64,000 nucleotides of DNA from Streptomyces sp. SID13726 (GCF_010548375.1 NZ_JAAGLY010000007.1:472567-536566), one strand, 5' to 3'. Positions 39,644 through 48,483 are shown, counted from the first letter of the stretch. Made by a program: numbers and translations. Notes: a model not told the origin generated them from the letters alone.

Positions 39644-41884
39644 TCACCCCGACACGGACTTCCGGTCGGGGTGGGCGGGGTCGAGGGTGAAGACATCTCC
39701 GGCCGGGGTGGTGACGACCAGGGCGCCCTTGTGGAGCAGCACCCTGGGCAGCGCCCGCTCGAAGCCGTCGACCCACCGGGCACGCTGCGAGGTCTCCCAC
39801 AGCGAGGTGCCCTTCTTCGCGTCCAGGGCGGCGACCCGGCCGCCGGCGCTGGCCAGGTAGACCACGTGGGCGCGCGGGTCGTAGGTGGCCCTGCTCGGGT
39901 TCTCCAGGCTCGTCGAGGTCTGCCACAGCCGCTTGCCCGTCCGTACCGACACGGCGGTCACCTGACCGGAGGTGCCGACGAACCACAGCGTCCCGTCTCC
40001 GGCCGTCACGGCGCCCTCGTACTCCTTGGCCAGCGCCGTCGTGGTGGCGGCACCGGTGTCCGGGTCCACGAGCCGGATCCGGGAGTAGGGGCCGTCCTCG
40101 CCCGCGGTCACCTTGCCCGCCTCGTCCTCGGCTGGGTCGAGGTACAGCAGTCGGCCGTCGTACCGGCCGACGAGGGTGCCGTGGTCGGGCAGGGTCAGGC
40201 GCCGTGCCGAGCCGTCGGAGCGGTCGAAACTCACGAGCAGCATGGTCCTGCTCGGCGCCGCGTCCGGGACGCACCTCAGGTGGAGGTCCGCGCCGGAGTC
40301 CGCGGGCGCGCAGTGCAGCCCCGAGGGAAGCGGCGCCGTCCAGCGCTCGGCGCCGGTGCGGGCCGAACGTGCGGTCAGCGTGGAGCGAATGCTGTTCGGG
40401 AGCATCACGAGGTCGCCGGAGAGGTACGGGTAGCCGGCATCGGCGTCCACCGTGCGATGCCAGCGCCGCTTCCCGGTCTCCGTGTCGAGGGCGATCACCG
40501 ATGTCGTGAGGTTCCCGCCCTCGGGCTGGTACTGCTGCCTGACCAGCATCGTGTCGTCCACGACCCCGAGCAGCGCGAAGGTGTAGGAGCTCTTGCGCGG
40601 GAGGGACGGCACCCCGTCGGCACGCCAGTCGATCCGCCCGGTGACCCCGTCGAGGCTCACCGGCATGACCCCGTCGCCCGTGCAGTAGACGGACCCCTCG
40701 TACATCTGGCACTCGGGGCCCGCGTCCGGCCCGCCCGCCCGAAGGGTGAGCCCGTCCTTCAGTCCGCTCGCGGCGGTGGCGTACACCGTCGTCCCCCACG
40801 GCTTCCACCCGCTCGGCAGCGCCGTCCACCGCCCGGTCGTCGGGGAGGAGGGCTTGCGGTCGGCGCTGTCCGCCTGGCCGGGGCCGAGGAGGAGGTAGGC
40901 GGTCAGGGCGAGGGCCAGGGTGACGATCGTGCCGGTGACCGCGAGGAGGGGGCGGGTGCGGGGGCGGGTGCGGTCGGGGGCTGTGGCTGCCGCTGGGTCC
41001 GCGGCGGACTTCGTGGGAGGAGGGGACGGCAGTTCGGCGTGGTGCAGGGGCATCGTCTCCTGGGCGCCGGAGGTCTCCGGCAGGGCCCGCGCGAACTCCC
41101 GGGAGAGTTCGTCGAGTCCGGGGCGGGCCGCGGCCTCCTTGACGAGGCAGCGCTCCAGGACGGCACGGAGCAGGTCGGGCACGCCGTCCAGGACCGGCTC
41201 GTCGTGGACCACGTGGTAGGCCGTCAGGTAGGGGCTCTCCGCGTCGAAGGGGCCCCGGCCGGTGGCGGCGTACACCACCAGCGCGGCCAGGGAGAAGACG
41301 TCCGACGCCGGGCCGACCTTGCGGGGGTCGGTGAGCTGTTCCGGGGACATGAAGGGCGGGGTGCCGATCATCTGGCCGGTCTCGGTGAGCGTCGGGTGGT
41401 CCTCCGCCGCGCGGGAGATGCCGAAGTCGATGACGCGCGGCCCGTCCTCGGCGGTCAGGACGTTGGCCGGCTTGAGGTCGCGGTGCACGACCCCGGCGCG
41501 GTGGATGTCCCGCAGCGCCTCCACCAGTCCCAGGACCAGTTGGCGCAGTTCGGCGCCGCGCACCGGGCCCCGCTCGCTCAGCCGCTCGGCGAGGGAGCGT
41601 CCGGGCACGTACTGGGTGGCCATCCAGGGCCGGGACGCCTCCGGGTCGGCGTCCACGACCGGCGCGGTGAAGGCGCCGCTCACCTTGCGGACGGCCTCGA
41701 TCTCCTGCCGGAACCGGGTGCGGAAGACGGCGTCCGCCGCGTACTGGGCGTGGACGACCTTGACGGCGACCTCGCGCCCCGAGCGGGCCCGCCCCCGGTA
41801 GACGACCCCCATCCCTCCGGAGCCGAGCCGGTCCACCAGCTTGTACCCGCCGACCGACCTCGGGTCGTCCTTGTTCAGTGACAC
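39644..41884 (-). CDS. Ser/Thr protein kinase with C-terminal PQQ-like beta-propeller (2)
   Basis: A 746-residue kinase of the same design as the one at 18-20 kb. Kinase motifs are LGSGGMGVVYRGR, VAVKVV, VHRDLKPAN, VIDFGIS and TPPFMSPEQL (about residues 15-275). A Pro-rich linker leads to a membrane helix (LLAVTGTIVTLALALTAYLL near 320-340) and an external propeller with blades such as VYLASAGGRVAALD and LWFVGTSGQVTAVS. GTG at 41884 (VSLNKDDPRS) is chosen with GGGAGAGGGA upstream; the longer frame adds an unlikely N-terminus. The stop is 18 bases from the convergent nadA stop. Confidence 0.9.
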   Translation of the reverse strand: MSLNKDDPRSVGGYKLVDRLGSGGMGVVYRGRARSGREVAVKVVHAQYAADAVFRTRFRQEIEAVRKVSGAFTAPVVDADPEASRPWMATQYVPGRSLAERLSERGPVRGAELRQLVLGLVEALRDIHRAGVVHRDLKPANVLTAEDGPRVIDFGISRAAEDHPTLTETGQMIGTPPFMSPEQLTDPRKVGPASDVFSLAALVVYAATGRGPFDAESPYLTAYHVVHDEPVLDGVPDLLRAVLERCLVKEAAARPGLDELSREFARALPETSGAQETMPLHHAELPSPPPTKSAADPAAATAPDRTRPRTRPLLAVTGTIVTLALALTAYLLLGPGQADSADRKPSSPTTGRWTALPSGWKPWGTTVYATAASGLKDGLTLRAGGPDAGPECQMYEGSVYCTGDGVMPVSLDGVTGRIDWRADGVPSLPRKSSYTFALLGVVDDTMLVRQQYQPEGGNLTTSVIALDTETGKRRWHRTVDADAGYPYLSGDLVMLPNSIRSTLTARSARTGAERWTAPLPSGLHCAPADSGADLHLRCVPDAAPSRTMLLVSFDRSDGSARRLTLPDHGTLVGRYDGRLLYLDPAEDEAGKVTAGEDGPYSRIRLVDPDTGAATTTALAKEYEGAVTAGDGTLWFVGTSGQVTAVSVRTGKRLWQTSTSLENPSRATYDPRAHVVYLASAGGRVAALDAKKGTSLWETSQRARWVDGFERALPRVLLHKGALVVTTPAGDVFTLDPAHPDRKSVSG

Positions 41885-41948
41885 CGCCCGAATCCCTCTC
41901 CCCCGTGAAGCAGTTCGATCCCACAGGATACGTAAAGACAAGCCAAAA

Positions 41949-41989
41949 CGGCCGGTTCCCGGACCGTTGTTCGATCCGGGAACCGGCCG
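41949..41989 (-). terminator. terminator after the RND transporter gene
   Basis: CGGCCGGTTCCCGGA and TCCGGGAACCGGCCG form a perfect 15-base stem with an 11-base loop, 29 bases after the transporter stop. Confidence 0.92.
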
Positions 41990-42017
41990 CCGTGCGACGC
42001 GGGTGTCCGTGAGGGTG

Positions 42018-45000
42018 TCAGACGCCCGCCGGTTCCGGCTCCTCCTCGGTGGCCGGTACCGGCTGCGCGGGCATCCGGCCCCGCTTCGCCGCCTTCTTCT
42101 TCGCCCGGCGCTCCTTGCGGAGTTCGAGCGTCGTGTACAGCGTCGGGACCAGCAGCAGCGTCAGCAGGGTCGAGGTGATCAGACCGCCGATCACGACCAC
42201 CGCGAGCGGCTGGGCGATGAATCCGCCCTCGCCGGTGACGCCCAGCGCCATCGGGAGGAGGGCGAAGATCGTCGCCAGGGCCGTCATCAGGATCGGGCGG
42301 AGGCGGTGCCGGCCGCCCTCGATCACGGCCTCGACGACGCCGTAGCCCTGCTTGCGGTACTGGTTGATCAGGTCGATCAGCACGATCGCGTTGGTCACCA
42401 CGATGCCGATGAGCATCAGCATGCCGATCATCGCGGGGACGCCCATCGGGGTGCCGGTGGCGATCAGCAGGCCGATCGCGCCCGTCGCCGCGAAGGGGAT
42501 CGAGACCAGCAGGATCAGTGGCTGAGCCAGTGACCGGAAGGTCGCGACCAGCAGCATGAAGACGATCGCGATCGCCGCCAGCATGGCCAGGCCCAGGTTC
42601 TTGAACGCCGAGTCCTGGTCCGAGGTGACCCCGCCGATCGAGGCCGTGGCGCCCTCCGGGAGCTTCAGGGCGTCCAGCTTGGACGTGAGGTCCGCGCTGA
42701 CCGCGCCCGTGTTGTCGCCGGTCGGCTTGGCGGTGATCGTGGCGGCCCGCTGGCCGTCGATCCTCGTCATCGACACCGGGCCGTCCACCAGCTGCACGGT
42801 GGCGATGTCCCCCAGCTTCACCGGGCCGAGCCGCAGGTTCCTCAGCTCGTCCAGGGTCGCCGCCGGCTTCGCCGACGTGATGACGACGTCCCGCTCGGTG
42901 TCGTCCAGGATCGCCTTGCCGGCCGTCGTGCCCTTGACCGCCTGGGTCACCGCGGCGCCCAGCGTCTGGTCGTCGAAGCCCGCGGCCGCGGCCTTGTCGT
43001 TGGCCTTCACCGAGATGCGCGGCACGCTCTGCGCCAGGTCGCTGGTGACGTCCGTGACGTCGTCCAGCTCTGCCACCGTCTTTCGGACCTGCTCGGACGC
43101 CTCGCGCAGGACGCCCGCGTCGGCCGCCTTCACGACCACGCTGAGGTCCTGGCTGCCGAAGCCGTCACCGGCGGCGACGGTCGTGGTGCCGATGCCGTCG
43201 AGCTTCTTCAGGCCCGCCTCGATGGAGTCCTGGACCTCGTCGTACTTCACCGAGTCGTCAAGCATGACCTGGTAGGACGCCTGGTTGGTGTCCGTGCCGC
43301 CGCCGAAGGCCGCCATGAAGCCGGAGGAGCCGATGGTGACCTGGTAGTCCTTGACGCCCTTCGTCCCGGCGAGCAGTTGCTCGACCTTCTTCGCCTGTAC
43401 GTCGGTCGCCGCCAGGCTGGTGCCGGGCTTCAACTCCTGCTTGACGGTGAGGACTTCCTGCTCGCCCTGGTCGAAGAAGTTCGTCTTCAGCAGCGGGGCC
43501 ATGCCGAAGGTGCCGATCAGGATCACGGCGGCCAGCAGCACGCTGGTCAGCCGGCGCCTGGTCGCGAAGCGCAGGACGGGGACGTAGAAGCGCTGGAGCC
43601 TGCTCCTCGACTCCTTCTCCTCCGCGATCCGGCGGGCCTCGTCGGCGTCCTCGGGAGTGCCCTTCGGGGCGCGCAGGAACCAGTACGACAGCACCGGGAC
43701 GACCGTCAGCGACACCAGCAGCGAGGCCAGCAGGGCCGCCGTGACCGTGAGGCTGAAGGCTCCGAAGAGCGCGCCCACCATGCCGCCGACCAGGCCGATC
43801 GGCAGGAACACGGCGACCGTGGTGAGGGTCGAGGAGGTGACCGCCCCGGCCACTTCACGGACGGCGTTGATGATCGCCGACTGGCGCTCCTCGCCGTAGC
43901 CGAGGTGCCGCTTGATGTTCTCCAGTACGACGATGGAGTCGTCGACGACCCGGCCGATGGCGATGGTCAGCGCGCCCAGCGTCAGCATGTTGAGGGACAG
44001 ATCGCGGGTCCACAGGACGATCAGGGCGAGGACCACGGACAGCGGGATCGAGACCGCCGTCACCAGCGTCGAGCGCACCGACGCCAGGAAGACCAGGATC
44101 ACCAGGACCGCGAAGAGCAGGCCGAGCGCGCCCTCGGTGGTCAGGCCGGAGATGGCCTTCGAGACCGCCGGGCCCTGGTCGCTGACGACCGTGATCGTGG
44201 CGCCGGAGCCCAAGTCCTTGCGCAGCTCGGACAGCTTGCCCTCGACCGCGTCCGAGATGGCGACCGCGCTGCCGTCGTGGTCCATGGTGACCGCGACGGA
44301 GAGGCTGGGCCTGCCGTCGGTGCGGGTGAGGGAGTCGGCCGGGGCCTGCTGCTGCTTCACGGTGGCCACGTCGGCGAGCCGGACCGGCTTGTCCGAGCCC
44401 TTGAGCATGAGGTTCTGGATCTGCTCCAACGACGTGAAGCCGCCGCCCACCTGGACGGTCCGGTTGGCGCCGCCCTCGTCGAAGGAGCCCGCCGGGGTGG
44501 TCGCGCCGCCCGCCTGGAGGGCCAGGGCGAGCGACTGGGTCGTCAGACCGGCCGCCGCGAGCTTCTTCTCGTCCGGGGTGACGGAGACCTGGAGGTCGCG
44601 GACACCGCTGACGGTCACCTGGCCGACGCCGTCGATGTTCTTCAGATCCGGTACGACGGTCCGGTCCAGCTGGTCCGCGAGGGCCTGCTGGTCCTTGTCC
44701 GAGGTGACGGCGAGGACGACCGTCGGCATGTCGTCCGTGGAGCCGGCCACGACCTGCGGGTCCACGTCCTGCGGCAACCGGGCCCGGTTCACGGCGAGTT
44801 GGACGTCGGCGACGAGCTGTTTGGTGTCGTTGCCGTAGTCGAAGGACGCCATGATGACGGCGTTGCCCTCACTGGCCGTGGAGGTGACGCCGGAGATGCC
44901 GTCGACGGCCTCGAGGTTGTTCTCGATGGGCTCGACGACCTGCTTCTCCACGACATCGGGCGCGGCACCCTGGTAGGGCGCGATCACCGACACCATCGGC

Positions 45001-45128
45001 AGTTCGATGGTGGGCAGGAGCTGCTGCTTCAGCTGCGGGATCGCGATCGCGCCGAACACGATCGCGATGATGGACATCAGGCCTATGAGGGCCCGTTGGG
45101 CGAGGCTGAATCGGGACAGCCAGGACAT
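42018..45128 (-). CDS. RND (AcrB/SwrC-like) efflux transporter
   Basis: A 1036-residue proton-driven exporter with twelve membrane helices and two large external loops, the HAE/AcrB layout. The N-terminal FSLAQRALIGLMSIIAIV helix, the LTLGALTIAIGRVVDDSIVVLEN segment of helix 4 (with its Asp pair) near residues 385-405, and PMGVPAMIGMLMLIGIVVTNAIV near 900-920 are typical. In this monoderm genome no membrane-fusion or outer-membrane partner is adjacent, as in Bacillus SwrC. It lies 135 bases after the response regulator gene on the same strand, so it may be its target. A TATAAG hexamer in the gap suggests its own promoter. Confidence 0.93.
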   Translation of the reverse strand: MSWLSRFSLAQRALIGLMSIIAIVFGAIAIPQLKQQLLPTIELPMVSVIAPYQGAAPDVVEKQVVEPIENNLEAVDGISGVTSTASEGNAVIMASFDYGNDTKQLVADVQLAVNRARLPQDVDPQVVAGSTDDMPTVVLAVTSDKDQQALADQLDRTVVPDLKNIDGVGQVTVSGVRDLQVSVTPDEKKLAAAGLTTQSLALALQAGGATTPAGSFDEGGANRTVQVGGGFTSLEQIQNLMLKGSDKPVRLADVATVKQQQAPADSLTRTDGRPSLSVAVTMDHDGSAVAISDAVEGKLSELRKDLGSGATITVVSDQGPAVSKAISGLTTEGALGLLFAVLVILVFLASVRSTLVTAVSIPLSVVLALIVLWTRDLSLNMLTLGALTIAIGRVVDDSIVVLENIKRHLGYGEERQSAIINAVREVAGAVTSSTLTTVAVFLPIGLVGGMVGALFGAFSLTVTAALLASLLVSLTVVPVLSYWFLRAPKGTPEDADEARRIAEEKESRSRLQRFYVPVLRFATRRRLTSVLLAAVILIGTFGMAPLLKTNFFDQGEQEVLTVKQELKPGTSLAATDVQAKKVEQLLAGTKGVKDYQVTIGSSGFMAAFGGGTDTNQASYQVMLDDSVKYDEVQDSIEAGLKKLDGIGTTTVAAGDGFGSQDLSVVVKAADAGVLREASEQVRKTVAELDDVTDVTSDLAQSVPRISVKANDKAAAAGFDDQTLGAAVTQAVKGTTAGKAILDDTERDVVITSAKPAATLDELRNLRLGPVKLGDIATVQLVDGPVSMTRIDGQRAATITAKPTGDNTGAVSADLTSKLDALKLPEGATASIGGVTSDQDSAFKNLGLAMLAAIAIVFMLLVATFRSLAQPLILLVSIPFAATGAIGLLIATGTPMGVPAMIGMLMLIGIVVTNAIVLIDLINQYRKQGYGVVEAVIEGGRHRLRPILMTALATIFALLPMALGVTGEGGFIAQPLAVVVIGGLITSTLLTLLLVPTLYTTLELRKERRAKKKAAKRGRMPAQPVPATEEEPEPAGV

Positions 45129-45263
45129 GGGTCAGGGTTCTCTCTTCTGGAGCGGCAGAAGTGGGCCCTTAAACCCTGTGGCATGCGGGTGAGGTGATCC
45201 GTAGCCCCCAGGACCATTTCCTTATACGGCGCCTACTCCGGGCGCAGTACGAGAGGGTTGAGC

Positions 45264-45944
45264 TCACTCCACCCTCGGACGTACCAGCCCCGACTCGTAC
45301 GCGATCACCACGAGCTGTGCCCGGTCCCGTGCGCCCAGCTTGGCCATGGCCCGGTTGACGTGGGTCTTCACGGTGAGCGGGCTGACCTCCAGGCGCTCGG
45401 CGATCTCGTCGTTGGAGTGGCCGCCGGCGACCTGGACGAGGACCTCGCGCTCACGGTGGGTGAGGGCGGCGAGGCGCTCGGAGCGGACGGGGTCGTGCTC
45501 GTCGTCGGCGTCGCCCTGGGCGAGGAAGCGGGCGATCAGGCCCTTGGTGGCGGCCGGGGACAGCAGGGCCTCACCGCCGGCCGCGACCCGGATGGCGCTC
45601 AGCAGCTCCTCGGGTTCGCTGCCCTTGCCGAGGAAGCCGGAGGCGCCGGCCCGCAGGGACTGCACGACGTAGTCGTCGACCTCGAAGGTCGTCAGGATGA
45701 CCACGCGGACATGGGCGAGGGAGGCGTCCTCGCTGATCATGCGGGTGGCCGCGAGACCGTCCGTGCCGGGCATCCGGATGTCCATGAGGACGACGTCGGC
45801 ACGCTCCTCGCGGGTCAGCCGGACGGCCTCGGCGCCGTCGGACGCCTCGCCGACCACCTCCATGTCCGGCTCCGAGTCGACGAGCACGCGAAAGGCGCTG
45901 CGCAGGAGCGCCTGGTCGTCGGCGAGCAGGACACGGATCGTCAT
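45264..45944 (-). CDS. NarL/LuxR-family response regulator
   Basis: A 226-residue two-component regulator. The receiver domain (about 1-120) has VLLADDQALL, the phospho-acceptor Asp in VVLMDIRMPGTDG near 54, and the switch Thr and Lys in VVILTTFEVDDYV and GASGFLGKGSEP. The C-terminal LuxR-type helix-turn-helix has LTHREREVLVQVAGG and NDEIAERLEVSPLTVKTHV. The ATG overlaps the histidine kinase stop by four bases. It probably controls the pspA unit and/or the RND exporter just downstream. Confidence 0.95.
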   Translation of the reverse strand: MTIRVLLADDQALLRSAFRVLVDSEPDMEVVGEASDGAEAVRLTREERADVVLMDIRMPGTDGLAATRMISEDASLAHVRVVILTTFEVDDYVVQSLRAGASGFLGKGSEPEELLSAIRVAAGGEALLSPAATKGLIARFLAQGDADDEHDPVRSERLAALTHREREVLVQVAGGHSNDEIAERLEVSPLTVKTHVNRAMAKLGARDRAQLVVIAYESGLVRPRVE

Positions 45945-47173
45945 ACGGGGTCCCCCGGTTCGTCCCTTGCGGCGGTGCGGGTCTTCACCGGCAGGATCGC
46001 ATGGACGCGGAAACCGCCTCCGTAGCGGGGACCGGTGGTGAGGGTGCCGCGCAGGGCGGTGACGCGCTCGCGCATGCCGAGGAGTCCGTGGCCGCCGCCG
46101 CTGTCGGGGTCGTCGTCCTCCCCGGTGCCGTTGTCGAGGACGGTGATCTCCACGTTGGGTCCGACGCGTACGACGCTGACCTCGGCCTTCGCCTCCGTAC
46201 CGGCGTGCTTCTGGACGTTGGTGAGGGCTTCCTGGATGACCCGGTAGGCGGCCAGGTCGACGGCGGCGGGGAGGGTGGTGCCGTGGTCGGCGCGGGCGAC
46301 CTCGACGTGCTGGCCCGCGCTGCGGAAGGTGCCGACGAGTTCGTCGAGGCGAGCCAGGCCGGGGGCCGGTTCGGTGGGGGCCTCGGGGTCGCCGGACTGC
46401 CTCAACAGGCCGACGGTGGCGCGGAGTTCGTTGAGGGCGGAGCGGCTGGCCTCGCGGACGTGGGCGAGGGCCTCCTTGGCCTGGTCGGGGCGCTTGTCCA
46501 TGACGTGCGCGGCGACTCCGGCCTGGACGTTGACCAGGGCGATGTGATGGGCGACGACGTCGTGCAGGTCGCGGGCGATCCGCAGGCGCTCCTCGGCGAC
46601 CCTTCTCCGGGCCTCTTCCTCACGGGTGCGCTCGGCCTTCTCGGCGCGCTCCCTGATGGCCTGGACGAAGGCGCGGCGGCTGCGGACGGCGTCCCCGGCG
46701 GTGGCGCCGATGCCGGTCCAGGCGAAGATGCCGAGATTCTCCTGGGCGTACCAGGGCAGCGGGCCGGCGAGCATGGCGGCTCCGGTGAGCACGGTCATGG
46801 TGAGCAGGCCGACGCGCCAGGTGGTGGGGCGGTCGGTGGTGGAGGCGACGGTGAACAGGGCGATCACCGCGGACATGGCGACGGGGGCGCGGGGGTCGCC
46901 GGTGACGGACTCGATCAGGGAGACGGTGCCGGTGAGGGCCAGGACCGTGAGGGGGGCGCGGCGGCGGAAGACGAGCGCGGCGGCGCCGAGGGCCATGAGG
47001 ACGAGGCTGAGGAGGGCCGGGGTGCGGATGCTCCAGCTGACGGCGTTGTTCTCATGGGGTTGTACGAAGGAGCCGGCCACCATGCAGGCGAGGACGCCCG
47101 CCGCGAGGACGGCGTCCAGGGCCAGGGGGTGCGCCTTGAGGTGGTGCCGGGCGCGGTCGGTGGTACGGCTCAC
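45941..47173 (-). CDS. sensor histidine kinase, HisKA_3 (NarX/DesK) type
   Basis: A 410-residue membrane kinase with four to five N-terminal helices (about 15-170), a short coiled linker (AEKAERTREEEARRRVAEE), the HisKA_3 dimerisation segment RIARDLHDVVAHHIALV with the phospho-His near 206, and an HATPase domain with EALTNVQKHAG (N box), LDNGTGEDDD and GGGHGLLGMRER (G boxes). There is no large external sensor, so it likely senses the membrane itself. Its GTG overlaps the stop of the 72-residue repeat ORF by GTGA, and its stop overlaps the regulator. Confidence 0.95.
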   Translation of the reverse strand: MSRTTDRARHHLKAHPLALDAVLAAGVLACMVAGSFVQPHENNAVSWSIRTPALLSLVLMALGAAALVFRRRAPLTVLALTGTVSLIESVTGDPRAPVAMSAVIALFTVASTTDRPTTWRVGLLTMTVLTGAAMLAGPLPWYAQENLGIFAWTGIGATAGDAVRSRRAFVQAIRERAEKAERTREEEARRRVAEERLRIARDLHDVVAHHIALVNVQAGVAAHVMDKRPDQAKEALAHVREASRSALNELRATVGLLRQSGDPEAPTEPAPGLARLDELVGTFRSAGQHVEVARADHGTTLPAAVDLAAYRVIQEALTNVQKHAGTEAKAEVSVVRVGPNVEITVLDNGTGEDDDPDSGGGHGLLGMRERVTALRGTLTTGPRYGGGFRVHAILPVKTRTAARDEPGDPV

Positions 47174-47388
47174 GTGGGAACAGTAAGGGTCGAATGTCCG
47201 GGCCGGAACTGCTGGTAGCCGTACTTCGGGGCGGTCGCGGTCACCGGCTGATCGCCGTACGCCGAGGCGGCAGGGGCCGGCCGCCGGCAGCCGTACATCG
47301 CGACGGCCGACGTCACCCGACAGCAGCCGTACCTCGCGGCGGCCGACGTCACCCGACAGCAGCCGTGCTCGGCGGTGGCCGACCTCAC
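47170..47388 (-). CDS. 72-residue protein of 12-residue tandem repeats, coupled to pspAA and the histidine kinase
   Basis: I do not recognise this protein. It starts with GTG overlapping the pspAA stop (GTGA) and ends with TGA overlapping the kinase start (GTGA), so it fits exactly into a coupled operon. It is built of about five 12-residue units: EHGCCRVTSAAA, RYGCCRVTSAVA, MYGCRRPAPAAS, AYGDQPVTATAP, KYGYQQFRPGHS. The first three units have one or two Cys each; each later unit begins with a Tyr-Gly or similar pair. Third codon positions are almost all G or C in this frame, which argues for real coding. No signal or membrane segment. It could be a degraded or newly formed gene. Confidence 0.6.
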   Translation of the reverse strand: MRSATAEHGCCRVTSAAARYGCCRVTSAVAMYGCRRPAPAASAYGDQPVTATAPKYGYQQFRPGHSTLTVPT

Positions 47389-47390
47389 CC
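47212..47390. repeat. 36-bp degenerate tandem repeat (about five units)
   Basis: Units begin GCCGTAC on the plus strand and run 35-37 bases; the two best, near 47290-47361, share GGCCGACGTCACCCGACAGC. Period 36 keeps the reading frame of the 72-residue protein. Confidence 0.8.
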
Positions 47391-47663
47391 CGGGATCAGG
47401 CCGTCGTCGCTCAGCAGGTCCCGGACCTCTTCCAGGGTCGCGTCCTCCGAGGGGAGGATCAGTTCCGACGGCTCCAGGGAGTCGTCGGGAAGGGGCTCGC
47501 CGAGTTCCCTGACGCGGGCGAGGAGGGCTTGGAGGGTGCGGCGGAAGCCCGGGCCGTCGCCGTTCTGAATCTCGGACAGCAGGTCGTCGTCCAGTTTGTT
47601 CAGGTCGGCGAGGTGGCCGTCGGCCAGCCTCACCTGACCCTCCCCCATGATCCGTACGATCAT
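47385..47663 (-). CDS. pspAA: PspA-associated protein PspAA
   Basis: A 92-residue acidic protein, starting MIVRIMGEGQVRLADG, with a helical middle (LNKLDDDLLSEIQNGD, FRRTLQALLARVRELG) and an acidic ending EEVRDLLSDDGLIPG. It is the small protein that follows pspA in Actinobacteria and is thought to work with it in membrane stress. It begins 22 bases after the pspA stop and overlaps the repeat ORF by four bases. The function of the family is only partly known. Confidence 0.85.
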   Translation of the reverse strand: MIVRIMGEGQVRLADGHLADLNKLDDDLLSEIQNGDGPGFRRTLQALLARVRELGEPLPDDSLEPSELILPSEDATLEEVRDLLSDDGLIPG

Positions 47664-47685
47664 GTCGCCCTCCTCGGCGTGGGCC

Positions 47686-48483
47686 CTACTGCTTGTCGAA
47701 GCGTGGGGTGTCCTGCGGCTGCTGCTGGGACTGGCCCTGGCCGGTGCCGCCCTCGATCGCCTGCTGCGACGCCGAGGAACCTCCCGCCAGCTCCGCCTTC
47801 ATGCGCTGAAGCTCCAGCTCTACATCCGTACCACCGGAGAGCCGGTCCAGCTCGGCCTGGATGTCGTCCTTGTGCATGCCGGACTGGTCGTCGAGGGCGC
47901 CCGAGGCGAGGAGTTCGTCGATGGCGCCCGCGCGGGCCTGGAGCTGGGCCGTCTTGTCCTCGGCGCGCTGAATCGCCAGGCCCACGTCGCCCATCTCCTC
48001 GGAGATGCCGGAGAAGGCCTCGCCGATCCGGGTCTGTGCCTGGGCCGCGGTGTAGGTGGCCTTGATGGTCTCCTTCTTGGTGCGGAAGGCGTCCACCTTG
48101 GCCTGGAGGCGCTGGGCCGCAAGGGTGAGCTTCTCCTCCTCGCCCTGGAGCGTGGAGTGCTGTGTCTCGAGGTCCGTCACCTGCTGCTGGAGCGCGGCCC
48201 GGCGGGAGAGGGCTTCGCGGGCCAGGTCCTCACGGCCGAGGGCGAGCGCCTTGCGGCCCTGGTCCTCCAGCTTCGAGGACTGCGACTGCAGCTGGTTGAG
48301 CTGGAGTTCCAGGCGCTTGCGGGAGGTGGCCACGTCGGCCACGCCCCGGCGCACCTTCTGGAGCAGTTCCAGCTGCTTCTGGTACGAGTAATCGAGGGTT
48401 TCGCGCGGGTCCTCGGCCCGGTCAAGGGCCTTGTTCGCCTTCGCGCGGAAGATCATCCCCATACGCTTCATGACACCGCTCAT
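47686..48483 (-). CDS. pspA: phage shock protein A (PspA/IM30 family)
   Basis: A 265-residue ESCRT-III-like protein that coats and stabilises stressed membranes. The N-terminal amphipathic region MSGVMKRMGMIFRAKANKAL is followed by long helices (about 25-220) with RAEDPRETLDYSYQKQLELL and EKLTLAAQRLQAKVDAFR, and a Gln-rich tail (GQGQSQQQPQDTPRF). ATG at 48483 is chosen, with AAGGGGG upstream; the longer frame is not supported. It heads the unit pspA-pspAA-repeat ORF-kinase-regulator. An envelope-stress sigma factor would be the expected control, but I could not place a promoter. Confidence 0.94.
   Translation of the reverse strand: MSGVMKRMGMIFRAKANKALDRAEDPRETLDYSYQKQLELLQKVRRGVADVATSRKRLELQLNQLQSQSSKLEDQGRKALALGREDLAREALSRRAALQQQVTDLETQHSTLQGEEEKLTLAAQRLQAKVDAFRTKKETIKATYTAAQAQTRIGEAFSGISEEMGDVGLAIQRAEDKTAQLQARAGAIDELLASGALDDQSGMHKDDIQAELDRLSGGTDVELELQRMKAELAGGSSASQQAIEGGTGQGQSQQQPQDTPRFDKQ

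Noticed and set aside
41949..41989. The 15-bp palindrome as a regulatory operator of the kinase gene
   Set aside because: Its place just after the RND stop and its GC-rich stem fit a terminator better.
47194..47568. Plus-strand frame of 124 codons rich in Gly, Arg and His over the 36-bp repeat
   Set aside because: It is the shadow of the minus-strand repeat ORF and pspAA; period-36 repeats keep all frames open.
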